Positions 1-7,087 of a stretch of 16,086 bases of DNA are shown piece after piece. The DNA comes from a bacterium (GTDB lineage Bacteria; UBP15; UBA6099): contig JAKQBV010000505.1 in NCBI GenBank assembly GCA_029573925.1, positions 1 to 16,086 of the forward strand. Direction: 5' to 3'. Below the pieces are notes generated by a model. That model did not search any database and was not told the origin of the DNA. It saw only the letters and a program-made list of their open reading frames with translations. The translations under genes were made by a program, and so were the position numbers. Positions within the stretch are counted from its first letter, which is position 1. The number at the start of each line of letters is the position of its first letter.

Positions 1-722
1 AAAAGGAATTTAAAGACCGGATAATCAGCGAGATCACCCCGCTGGACATCCGCCGCTATCACAACAAAATCCTCGAAAGTTGTTCCACGTCCACGTGGAA
101 CCGGCATCGAAACGTCCTGAACGCTATTTTTAACAGAGCGCGGGAGTGGGGTTTTGATGTGGTAAATCCTGTTACCTCGGTAAAACGATACCCGGAGACA
201 CGGACGAAAGTTTTCCTTTCAAAGGTTCATGAGCAGGCGTTGTTGAAAGAAGCCGAGAAAGAGGATTTCTATCTTTTCGCATTTGTAAAGTTCGCGCTAA
301 AGACAGGCCGCCGAATCTGTGAGATCGTTTCACTGGAATGGGATGATATTGACTTCGGGAAGGAGATCATCAGATTTCAGATAGGGAAAAAGAAAGGCGG
401 GAAGGAGATTCACTACAGGAAACCACCTAAGTCATTGTTTCAGACTCTTTTTGTTCTCAGACACACAAATCGTCAGAAACCGTTCCCTTACTTTCCACGG
501 AAAGCATGGCAACGTGTCCGGGACAGGGTGGATAAAGCCATGGGACTCCCAGACGGAAGATTTCACGCGTTGCGGCACAGATGCGCTACCGCCTTGATTG
601 AAAAAGGAGCAACTCTTTACGACGTGCAGCATTATTTGTGTCATAGCAATCCAGCCACGACAACAATCTATGCTCATGTGAGCGATCAGCGGGATGAACG
701 GATTGCTTCATTTCTGGAGTAA
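1..722 (+). CDS. Tyrosine recombinase / phage-type integrase, 5' end outside window
   Basis: Catalyses site-specific DNA strand exchange through a covalent 3'-phosphotyrosine link, normally to integrate or excise an element. The frame is open from base 3 to the TAA at 720-722 and gives 239 visible residues; an internal ATG at 159 is not the true start. The first 55 residues (EITPLDIRRYHNKIL through the segment ending WGFDVVNPV) look like the SAM-like core-binding domain. The catalytic domain follows with GRRICEIVSLEWDDID (first Arg), the beta-hairpin Lys region KKKGGKEIHYRK, HALRH (HxxR), the second His in YLCHSN, and the nucleophile Tyr in TTIYAHV. All usual active-site positions are present, so the gene looks intact at this end. 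It points at the 3' end of tRNA-Ile about 100 nt away, the arrangement expected for an integrase beside its attachment site. The family is certain; the identity of the element is unknown. Confidence 0.94.
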   Translation, partial: KEFKDRIISEITPLDIRRYHNKILESCSTSTWNRHRNVLNAIFNRAREWGFDVVNPVTSVKRYPETRTKVFLSKVHEQALLKEAEKEDFYLFAFVKFALKTGRRICEIVSLEWDDIDFGKEIIRFQIGKKKGGKEIHYRKPPKSLFQTLFVLRHTNRQKPFPYFPRKAWQRVRDRVDKAMGLPDGRFHALRHRCATALIEKGATLYDVQHYLCHSNPATTTIYAHVSDQRDERIASFLE

Positions 723-770
723 GATGAATGATCTTTCTAACTTTTTCTAACTTTTCGGGGTTTAAATGCA

Positions 771-801
771 AAAAGATTCAGGACTGCCACCCGAATCTTT
801 T
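771..801. terminator. Two-way intrinsic terminator between integrase and tRNA-Ile
   Basis: AAAAGATTC (771-779) pairs perfectly with GAATCTTTT (793-801), and GG/CC continue the stem inside after one mismatch. The A/T flanks give a T-rich tail on either strand, so the hairpin could end the integrase transcript from the left and the tyrS/tRNA-Ile transcript from the right. The stem is only modestly GC-rich, so its efficiency is uncertain. Confidence 0.5.
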
Positions 802-824
802 CATTACTACATGCTTTTTTCTTT

Positions 825-898
825 TGGGTGATAGTGGAGTCGAACCACCGACCTCATCCTTATCAGGGATGCGCTCTAACCAACTGAGCTAATCACCC
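825..898 (-). tRNA. ileT: tRNA-Ile (anticodon GAT)
   Basis: Read on the minus strand this is a canonical 74-nt cloverleaf. The acceptor GGGTGAT/ATCACCC has seven perfect pairs, the D arm is GCTC/GAGC, the anticodon arm CATCC/GGATG encloses CTGATAA with anticodon GAT (bases 862-864), and the T arm has the TTCGACT loop with A as discriminator. The 3' CCA is not encoded; A/G/T-rich sequence follows. It lies 27 nt downstream of the tyrS stop codon on the same strand with no terminator between, so it is probably read from the tyrS transcript and cut out. Its 3' end faces the integrase, so the T arm and acceptor are the natural attB candidate. The isoacceptor is certain; the gene symbol is only a conventional label. 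Confidence 0.97.
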
Positions 899-925
899 TA
901 GGGCAAAGATAGTGTAGCAACGAGG

Positions 926-2131
926 CTAATTGATGTCAAGACGGATAAACCGTCGTTTTCCGACGCGCAGAGCGGCTCCGGGCGCGATTTTCACGACCGC
1001 CATTTCATCGTCAAGAATCTCTCCGTCAATTGTGACCGCTTTCTGCCTGATCATCCGCCGGGCGTCAGCTTTTGTGGCCACCAGCCCCGACGCGAAAACA
1101 AGTTCAACCGCAGGCATTTCCTCGCACGGCAACTTGCAGGTTTCCATGTCGCTGGGCAGTTCTTTTCGGGCAAAAACCCTGTCGAATTCCGCTTCGGCTT
1201 CGTCGGCTGCTGCTAAGCTGTGGAAGAATGTCACGATCTCCCGCGCCAGCCTGACTTTGAATTTGCGGGGATTCTCGCTCCCCCACCAAATTTCCATCGC
1301 GGCTCCGTTTATCTCCTCTTCGGGGATATCGGTCAGAAGCAGCATATAGCGCGCTATCAGCGTGTCCGGTATCGACATAAGTTTGCCGAACATATCGTTG
1401 GGCGGGTCTGTGACTCCGACATAGTTGCCGAGACTTTTGCTCATTTTCTGGACGCCGTCAAGCCCTTCGATGATAGGCATGGTCAGAGCCACTTGCGGGG
1501 TCTGTCCGGCGTCTTTCTGAAGCTCGCGCCCGACCAAAATATTGAACAACTGGTCGGAGCCGCCGAGTTCGACATGGGAGCCGAGCGCAACTGAATCATG
1601 TCCCTGAAACAACGGGTAGAGAAACTCGTGAATCCTGATGGGGATGTTCTCCCGGAATCGTTTGCTGAAATCGTCCCGTTCGAGCATCCTTGCGACAGTG
1701 TGAGAGGCGCAAAGTTTCACAATGTCGTGCGGCGTCATTGCGCCGAGCCAGTCGTTGTTGAACACAACCTCGGTTTTTTCAGGCAAAAGAACCTTAAAAA
1801 CTTGTTCCTTATATGTGGCGGCGTTGGCGCGCACCTGTTCTTCCGTCAAAGGCGGGCGGGTCGCTGATTTGCCGCTCGGATCTCCAATCCGCGCGGTGAA
1901 GTCCCCGATAAGAAACTGTACGGTGTGCCCCAGTTGCTGAAACTGCCTCAGCTTTCTCAGAATGACGACATGGCCGAGATGTATGTCGGGCGCGGAAGGG
2001 TCGCAACCGAACTTTACTTTGAGAGGAGCGTTTGTTTGCGCGCTCTTTTCCAGAACCGCTTTGAGGTCATCCTCGGTCACGATGTCTTTGGCGCCCCGCT
2101 TGATAATTTCCATCTGGCTGTTTATATCCAC
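926..2131 (-). CDS. tyrS: Tyrosyl-tRNA synthetase
   Basis: Class I aminoacyl-tRNA synthetase that activates tyrosine with ATP and charges tRNA-Tyr in the cytoplasm. The 401-aa length fits the TyrZ/TyrRS-2 subfamily. The Rossmann catalytic domain carries the HIGH-type motif HLGH at residues 51-54 and a textbook KMSKS at 229-233; an S4-like RNA-binding domain occupies roughly the last 65 residues (ATKADARRMIRQKAVTIDGE). The start is GTG at 2131: AGAGG sits 8 nt upstream, whereas the ATG six codons in has no Shine-Dalgarno, and the family usually has this short lead before EIIKRG. The stop is TAG at 926-928. tRNA-Ile follows 27 nt downstream on the same strand. No T-box leader is visible in the short 5' leader. 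Confidence 0.98.
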   Translation of the reverse strand: MDINSQMEIIKRGAKDIVTEDDLKAVLEKSAQTNAPLKVKFGCDPSAPDIHLGHVVILRKLRQFQQLGHTVQFLIGDFTARIGDPSGKSATRPPLTEEQVRANAATYKEQVFKVLLPEKTEVVFNNDWLGAMTPHDIVKLCASHTVARMLERDDFSKRFRENIPIRIHEFLYPLFQGHDSVALGSHVELGGSDQLFNILVGRELQKDAGQTPQVALTMPIIEGLDGVQKMSKSLGNYVGVTDPPNDMFGKLMSIPDTLIARYMLLLTDIPEEEINGAAMEIWWGSENPRKFKVRLAREIVTFFHSLAAADEAEAEFDRVFARKELPSDMETCKLPCEEMPAVELVFASGLVATKADARRMIRQKAVTIDGEILDDEMAVVKIAPGAALRVGKRRFIRLDIN

Positions 2132-2166
2132 TTGCCCGTCCTCTCAGTCGCTATTCATAGTGAGAT

Positions 2167-2195
2167 AATATAAAACAGAGATGATTCCGGCGCAA
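2167..2195 (-). promoter_or_regulatory. Predicted sigma70-type promoter of tyrS
   Basis: On the minus strand TTGCGC (2190-2195) is followed, after exactly 17 nt, by TATATT (2167-2172), which matches five of six -10 consensus bases. The tyrS GTG lies 35 nt further on, leaving room for the AGAGG ribosome site. The -35 match is weak. Confidence 0.5.
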
Positions 2196-2284
2196 GCTTG
2201 CCCGAAGCTGCGAAACACGGTATCCGCAGAACAGTTCGCGCCGTCCGGCCTGTCCGCCACGCGCGGGATTCAAGACGCGCGATT

Positions 2285-4606
2285 TCAGAACGTCAGTTTT
2301 TCGAAGAAGATCGTCCTCTCTATCCGTCGTTCGGCGGTAAACCTTTCCCGCGCGTCTAGGTTCAGATTCAGGGCCGCGCGATAAGTTTTCTCCGCCTCGT
2401 CGTATCTGCGCGCGTCGGTTAATTTATCGCCAAGATTTATCAGCGTTTTCAATTTGAGCGAGTCGTAGCCGGGAGTGTTATCCGCAAAACGCAAAGTCGT
2501 CCTTTTTAGGTTCTTTAGAAACTCATCCTCCGAAGCGAAGTCTTTTGCTTTCATGTTAAGCGCGAGTTGACTGTATAAAGATATGAAATCAGGATCGGCT
2601 TCAATTGCGCGGCGAACGGCTCCGAGTTCGAAATCAACTCCTGATATCATAGACGGCAAAAGAGCTTCCCTCGCTGCGGGACGGTTCATCGCTTCAATGA
2701 GAATCGCGACATGTCCGGGCTTGGCGAATCCGAAAGCTTCGCGTTCCATAAGGGCGGATGTCGCCGCCTCAAAATTTCCTGTTGCGGCATGAGCCGTCGC
2801 AAGCGCCGCCATCGCGCTGTCTTTCGCTTCGTTTGTTGCTTTTTTCGACGTCATAACTCTTCTGGCCGATTCAGCGGCTTCGTCATATCTTCCTGCTTTA
2901 AGAAGCGATTTTGCCTTCTTGACCAGCCAATCCGCGTTTCCATCTTTCGAGTGCGTCTCCTCGCAAAGCTCCGCAGATTTTAGGTATTCGCCGTCCTCCA
3001 TCATCGAAGCGACAGCCGCCCACGGCTCCTCCGTTCCGGGCAGCGGACCTATCCGGGGGCATCTTTTCTTGTAGAATGCGGGATACTTTTCATCGTCGTA
3101 CCTCATCTGCGCGATACGCAAAGCGTAAGCCGAAACTTCCATACCGCTCAGCCATTCTATCCACTCGTCGTTCAGCTCTGATATTGTTTTCCCATACACT
3201 TTCTCCGGGTTGGGAGAAGCGTAATATTCCGTGTATTTCTCCTGACCGTATTTATTGATGAGAAAACCTGTGAAAGCCCCGGCCATCTCATAGGATTTCC
3301 ACATGCTAGACGAGCCGAACCCGGCAGTGCTCATGGTCTTAGACGCCGGGGCAATGGCGCCGGCTTTTACGGCGGCGGCGAAATATTCCTGAAATTCCAA
3401 CCCCCTGAAGAAATCCTGCTCAACCGCTTCCGCAATGCCCTCGACGACGCCCATGTTGTAAGGAGTCCCGAAGACTCCTCTTCCATAAGCCGACATCAGC
3501 GCGTGAGTAAGCTCATGCTTGAACACTGAATCATCCACCCGGTCGTCGGTCATGTGAACTTCTACGCGCCACGGGGCGGAAAATAAATAGTCCGCCGCGC
3601 CCGTGAGGCGAAGCTTCTGCTCATTGTCGGCGTAGAGCATAACGCGCGCGCGACGCGATTCAGGCATCGGGATAGCTTCGTTTATTTCGTGGATATGCCA
3701 TTCGGCAAACCTTGCGGCCCGTTCCGCGCGCCCCTTAGTCAAAGAACTCGGATCATAAAAAACCACCGCGTTGGGAGTTTCAACCGTGGCCGACATAACC
3801 GATGAAACGTATCTTTTATTCGATCCCGCTCCGGTCTGGTCGGGAAAGAAAATAAAACAGAACAGAAAAACGGCGGCGGCGGACAGCATTGCGCGGCGTG
3901 AAAAATAAGAATCCGATTCCAACCGGGATGAGTGAGCCTGCGGATTTGCCGCTGCCGCGGCGCCTATAAAAAACAGGGATGTGAAAACCACCAGCAGCCG
4001 GGACGGAATGAATCCCGGCGGGGGTATCAATGCGAGACCGTAAAACCCGGCGTCCGTGAAAAGGCCCACCGTTAGGTTCGGCATTGTCCATCGGGAACCG
4101 TCCATAAAAACGGCGAAGGAGTGAGCGCAAGTTAAAAGAAAGTATAGGAGGACTAAAGCTCCGGCGGCGATTTTTCCGCGACATGCCCGCCCGGCGGCAA
4201 TCCCGACAGCGGCATAATGGAGCGCGGTGGGAATGGTTATCCAGAAGAATAAATAAGCTCCCGCCGCCAGATTGCATTTCTGAACGACTATTGTGCTGTA
4301 AGCCGATATGGCATAAATAAGCGCAAGAACGGCCAGACCCGCAAAAACCGCCTGAGAGTATTTAACGTTTGACAGATGCCAAGTTGAGTGGCGCGGGCTG
4401 ATGCCGGGATCGCGAGTATCCGCGCCAGCAACTACGCCCAAAGCTCCGCAAGCGACCGCAAGAAAAAGGGCGGAGACCGCCGCCAACTCATAGCCCGCCA
4501 CATTCAAGAGCGGTATCCGGGTCGAGCACGCCGCGAGAGCAGCCCCTGCAATCGCAAAAAACAGCGCCGTCTTTTTAAACTTGCGACTGGCCTTGAAATG
4601 ATTCAT
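2285..4606 (-). CDS. Polytopic membrane protein with peptidase-MA-like (HExxH) domain and TPR-like tail
   Basis: Predicted zinc metallopeptidase of the gluzincin/peptidase-MA type, membrane-anchored, 773 aa. Start ATG at 4606 is chosen because GGAGG precedes it by 5 nt; the open frame continues 33 codons upstream but without such a site. Residues 1-260 hold about eight hydrophobic segments. HELTH at 364-368 supplies two zinc-ligand His and the catalytic Glu, and E389 in VVEGIAE is the likely third ligand; SYEMAGAFTGFLINKYG near 438-454 is typical of this fold. From about residue 530 the protein is helical, with TPR-like pairs (YLKSAELCEE, RYDEAAESAR, GNFEAATSAL, RYDEAEKTYRAAL). The first helix ends in LAAC (24-27), which matches a lipobox, odd for a polytopic protein. 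By the positive-inside rule the catalytic part may be extracytoplasmic. The substrate is unknown. It stands alone between tyrS and a divergent methyltransferase. Confidence 0.85.
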   Translation of the reverse strand: MNHFKASRKFKKTALFFAIAGAALAACSTRIPLLNVAGYELAAVSALFLAVACGALGVVAGADTRDPGISPRHSTWHLSNVKYSQAVFAGLAVLALIYAISAYSTIVVQKCNLAAGAYLFFWITIPTALHYAAVGIAAGRACRGKIAAGALVLLYFLLTCAHSFAVFMDGSRWTMPNLTVGLFTDAGFYGLALIPPPGFIPSRLLVVFTSLFFIGAAAAANPQAHSSRLESDSYFSRRAMLSAAAVFLFCFIFFPDQTGAGSNKRYVSSVMSATVETPNAVVFYDPSSLTKGRAERAARFAEWHIHEINEAIPMPESRRARVMLYADNEQKLRLTGAADYLFSAPWRVEVHMTDDRVDDSVFKHELTHALMSAYGRGVFGTPYNMGVVEGIAEAVEQDFFRGLEFQEYFAAAVKAGAIAPASKTMSTAGFGSSSMWKSYEMAGAFTGFLINKYGQEKYTEYYASPNPEKVYGKTISELNDEWIEWLSGMEVSAYALRIAQMRYDDEKYPAFYKKRCPRIGPLPGTEEPWAAVASMMEDGEYLKSAELCEETHSKDGNADWLVKKAKSLLKAGRYDEAAESARRVMTSKKATNEAKDSAMAALATAHAATGNFEAATSALMEREAFGFAKPGHVAILIEAMNRPAAREALLPSMISGVDFELGAVRRAIEADPDFISLYSQLALNMKAKDFASEDEFLKNLKRTTLRFADNTPGYDSLKLKTLINLGDKLTDARRYDEAEKTYRAALNLNLDARERFTAERRIERTIFFEKLTF

Positions 4607-4711
4607 GTTTTCCTCCGCAATACGCTCATGCAAACTGCTAGTAATGTAACACAAACTAAGGCAAGCAAGAAATACTTCCAAGGCTAAGCGGACCGCTCCG
4701 GGCATCGCGTC

Positions 4712-4740
4712 TTGAGGACGACATGCAAATAATATACAAT
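4712..4740 (+). promoter_or_regulatory. Predicted promoter very close to methyltransferase ATG
   Basis: TTGAGG (4712-4717), a 17-nt spacer and TACAAT (4735-4740; five of six consensus bases). The ATG of the next gene begins 11 nt after the -10 box and no Shine-Dalgarno lies between, so the transcript would have a leader of only a few nucleotides. Confidence 0.45.
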
Positions 4741-4750
4741 CGAAAATGAT

Positions 4751-5503
4751 ATGAAGAAAGAATATAAACCGATACTTTCCACTTTCGAGAGGATGGCTGA
4801 CGCATACTCGAGAAGTTCAGGCATGGAGGAAGTGAACCGGCGCTCGCTGGCTCCGATACCGAAGGAGTGGCAAGGACGGATACTCGACGTAGGAGCCGGA
4901 GCCGGAGCATTCATAGAGAAATATGTCGATCCGGCAAGACATGAAATTTATACGGTCGATTTTTCAATGGGGATGATTCGCCAGACAGCGGCGCGGCTGG
5001 GCGAAATGATAGGATCATGCGTTTTCCCGACAAGAGCGCTTGCGCAGGCTCTTCCGTTTCCAAGAGACGCGTTTGACGCCGCGCTATGCGTGAACACTCT
5101 GCACAACATGCCTTCGCGGGAAGATATCAGACTGGCGGTGTCGGAAATGGCCAGAGTGATACGTCCCCGCGGAGCTTTGCTGCTGGAGTTTAGAAACAGC
5201 GAAAACCCGGCGAGGAAAAGGATTTCCGAGATGTACGACACGCCGGAGTTGCCCCAAAAGTCATTCACATTCGAGGAAGTCTCAAAAATGCTCGAACAGA
5301 TAGGTTTGGAGACGGTTTCAAGAATTCCTATATGGGGAGACTACGTTCCGAGCGGACCGTGGGAAGACGCGATAGAAAGACTCAAAACCCCGTTTCGAAA
5401 AATGCCGCCGGAACGCGCTCCAAGGTTTGCCGCGATCGCAGTAAAACCGCCCGGATTCAAATCGTCGCTTTTAGACGCATTAAATAATGACGAAGCTCAA
5501 TGA
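4751..5503 (+). CDS. Class I SAM-dependent methyltransferase (UbiE/Methyltransf_11-like)
   Basis: Transfers a methyl group from S-adenosylmethionine to an unidentified acceptor; cytoplasmic, 250 aa. Motif I is ILDVGAGAGAF (44-54), the acidic residue after strand 2 that would hold the SAM ribose is D70 in YTVDFS, and the later strand with ALPFPRDAFDAALCVNTLHNM is typical of the Methyltransf_11 group. The C-terminal 90 residues form the variable substrate region. ATG at 4751 is the first start in frame; it has no Shine-Dalgarno but lies just downstream of a good -10 box, so the mRNA may be leaderless. A second ATG at 4793 has GAGAGG too close to it. The gene is divergent from the peptidase gene and converges on the transporter gene with 36 nt between stops. 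The substrate cannot be inferred. Confidence 0.87.
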   Translation: MKKEYKPILSTFERMADAYSRSSGMEEVNRRSLAPIPKEWQGRILDVGAGAGAFIEKYVDPARHEIYTVDFSMGMIRQTAARLGEMIGSCVFPTRALAQALPFPRDAFDAALCVNTLHNMPSREDIRLAVSEMARVIRPRGALLLEFRNSENPARKRISEMYDTPELPQKSFTFEEVSKMLEQIGLETVSRIPIWGDYVPSGPWEDAIERLKTPFRKMPPERAPRFAAIAVKPPGFKSSLLDALNNDEAQ

Positions 5504-5539
5504 TTCCTTCTCGTTCTTTTGTTGAAAATATATAGGCTG

Positions 5540-6661
5540 TTATTGCTTGATGTCTTCTTGTGACGCGGAATCCGATTCGCTTTCGACAGCCTTCAGCTCA
5601 ACAGGCGAGGAAAGAGGAACTCGCGGCGATGTCTGCTCCAGATAGTATTCGCCCATGATTTTCAGCGCCGCCACCACCGGAACCGACAGAACCATGCCGC
5701 CGACGCCGGCGAGATTGCTTCCTGTCAGAAGCGCGAGTATGACGACCAAAGGATGCAGTCCGGTGTCCTTGCCTACGATTCTCGGAACGAAGAAAGCGTT
5801 TTCCAATACCTGAACAGTTATAGATATCAAACCGACGACAAGAAATTGGTCGGATATGTACCCCACCACCAGAGCGGGGATCACGCCGACAATCGGCCCT
5901 ACATAAGGCACAAACTCGCATACTCCGGAAAAAATACCCAGCACGACCGCATACGGAACCCTGAACACAAGGAGCAACGCTATCATTCCGACCCCGACGA
6001 CCAAACACAATTTCAATCTGCTCCTTATAAAACCGCCGAAAGCAATATCGATCTTGGAGATAACCCCGTCAATGCCAGCTCTTTTTTCAGGACTAAACAG
6101 TTCCACAAACCTCTTCCTGAAATCCGGCGCGTCCTTCAACAAATAAAAAATGGCGAGGGGAATAATAATCACGGCATAAAGCTTCGATATAGAAGCAATT
6201 ATCCATTTGAGACTCGACTGCATTAGATTGAGACTGTACTCTTCAAACCCGTTCCAAGCCTTCCCCGGCATGTCTTTAAGTTCATCAGGCAGCTTGGACG
6301 CCTGCACCAAATCATTAAATCTCTGCAGACTGACTTGCGCTTCGCTGATAAATTTAGGGAACTCATCAACGAACTGATTTACTTGCGCCGCAAGCGACGG
6401 CATAAGGAACAGAATAGAAAGCGCGGCCGCGAAGCAAACTATCGAGAAAATTATAAGTATTGAAACAGACCTCGGAACGCCCTTTTTCTCAATAAGATTC
6501 ACAGGGCCGCCCAACAAATATGCTAATCCCGCGGCAACGATGAAATATCCCCAGACAACCATCGTCTTATAAAACATCCATCCGACGCCAACCGCGACCG
6601 CAATTATAATCGCGACCGCCATAGGGGATCTTGTCTTCATCAAGTCGCCGAACTGTTTCAT
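5540..6661 (-). CDS. AI-2E (PerM) family transporter/permease
   Basis: Integral membrane protein of the AI-2E transporter family (PF01594 type), 373 aa, the usual length. Members have been linked to autoinducer-2 export, Na+/H+ antiport and organic-acid permeation, so the substrate cannot be read from sequence. Hydrophobic segments lie near residues 12-50 and 66-90; a soluble amphipathic stretch (about 91-145) follows as in the family, then further membrane segments. The conserved late motifs FVPYVGPIVGVIPALVVGY and GVGGMVLSVPVVAALK are clear. The tail is short, acidic and Ser-rich. ATG at 6661 has AGGAAGG 7 nt upstream. It lies downstream of selC on the same strand with a 226-nt gap that holds no supported gene, so it probably has its own promoter. 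Confidence 0.92.
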   Translation of the reverse strand: MKQFGDLMKTRSPMAVAIIIAVAVGVGWMFYKTMVVWGYFIVAAGLAYLLGGPVNLIEKKGVPRSVSILIIFSIVCFAAALSILFLMPSLAAQVNQFVDEFPKFISEAQVSLQRFNDLVQASKLPDELKDMPGKAWNGFEEYSLNLMQSSLKWIIASISKLYAVIIIPLAIFYLLKDAPDFRKRFVELFSPEKRAGIDGVISKIDIAFGGFIRSRLKLCLVVGVGMIALLLVFRVPYAVVLGIFSGVCEFVPYVGPIVGVIPALVVGYISDQFLVVGLISITVQVLENAFFVPRIVGKDTGLHPLVVILALLTGSNLAGVGGMVLSVPVVAALKIMGEYYLEQTSPRVPLSSPVELKAVESESDSASQEDIKQ

Positions 6662-6887
6662 TTCAACGCCTTCCTACTTTGAGCCGCAGAATCCGCCATG
6701 CTTATCCCACAGCCATGTTGAAGATATTATCATTAATCGAGATAGAAAATCATAGACGCGCACAGAATATTGTTGATTAAACTGGTTCATGCCAAGATTT
6801 GTAAACGCGCCAAGTATGTTATTTATTGAGGCTTGCCTATTCAAATTCGCGATATTGAAACCCATCCTTTGCGACGCTCGTAAAAAA

Positions 6888-6981
6888 CGGAAGGAGTGGG
6901 AATCGAACCCACCTCGACCATGCATCCATGACCGACAACGGTTTTGAAGACCGCGGGCGCCACCAGACACCATTCGCTTCC
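6888..6981 (-). tRNA. selC: tRNA-Sec (selenocysteine, anticodon TCA) with one-base acceptor bulge
   Basis: Minus-strand tRNA with every hallmark of bacterial tRNA-Sec. The D stem has 6 bp with a 4-nt TGGT loop (GGTGTC/GGCGCC), the anticodon loop is CTTCAAA giving UCA, the variable arm is very long (TCGGTCATG paired with CATGGTCGA, 9 bp including two G-T pairs, loop GATG), and the T arm is GTGGG/CCCAC with loop TTCGATT. The discriminator is G; CCA is not encoded. The 5' acceptor strand is GGAAGCGA (8 nt) but the 3' strand is TCCTTCC (7 nt), so C6 is left unpaired with seven good pairs around it. Six T residues follow at once and could serve as a terminator. It decodes recoded UGA with SelA/SelB, neither of which is in the window. 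Confidence 0.92.
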
Positions 6982-6997
6982 AATCGCTTCTTCGTAT

Positions 6998-7026
6998 TTC
7001 ATAACGTCTTTCGCAAAAGCTGTCAA
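6998..7026 (-). promoter_or_regulatory. Predicted promoter of selC
   Basis: On the minus strand a perfect TTGACA (-35, 7021-7026) is followed after 17 nt by TATGAA (-10, 6998-7003). The mature 5' end of tRNA-Sec lies 17 nt downstream of the -10 box, which leaves a short 5' leader for RNase P to remove. Confidence 0.45.
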
Positions 7027-7087
7027 CGCGGCGCGGATATCGGTTCTGCCGCCGGACTCATAGTCAGAGATATCAATTCGATTGGTT

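Noticed and set aside
82..101. 8-bp perfect inverted repeat (GTTCCACG/CGTGGAAC, 4-nt loop) inside the integrase gene
   Set aside because: It lies within coding sequence and reads as an ordinary part of the core-binding domain; one such palindrome can arise by chance.
2260..2281. CGCGCG/CGCGCG hairpin just after the peptidase stop codon
   Set aside because: Short stem, 10-nt loop and no T tract on the minus strand; too weak to call a terminator.
2181..2384. Plus-strand ORF beginning near the tyrS promoter
   Set aside because: It is antisense to the end of the peptidase gene, has no ribosome site and no recognisable sequence.
4607..4705. 33-codon N-terminal extension of the peptidase reading frame
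   Set aside because: The internal ATG at 4606 has an excellent GGAGG site and begins a normal membrane-signal helix, so the extension is upstream leader.
5504..5539. Possible selenocysteine read-through of the methyltransferase UGA stop
   Set aside because: The frame after the UGA is short and unremarkable, no hairpin follows at the right distance, and the protein already has the usual methyltransferase ending.
6674..6862. Small minus-strand ORF (63 codons, starting MGFNIANLNRQ) between selC and the transporter gene
   Set aside because: AAAGG touches the ATG, it is AT-rich and not recognisable, and its longer form overlaps tRNA-Sec. I see no sign of selection for coding.
6841..7026. Minus-strand open frame running through selC, with protein-like text just upstream of it
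   Set aside because: It translates the tRNA itself and begins on the -35 box. The protein-like stretch upstream has no start codon with a ribosome site and was not taken as a gene.
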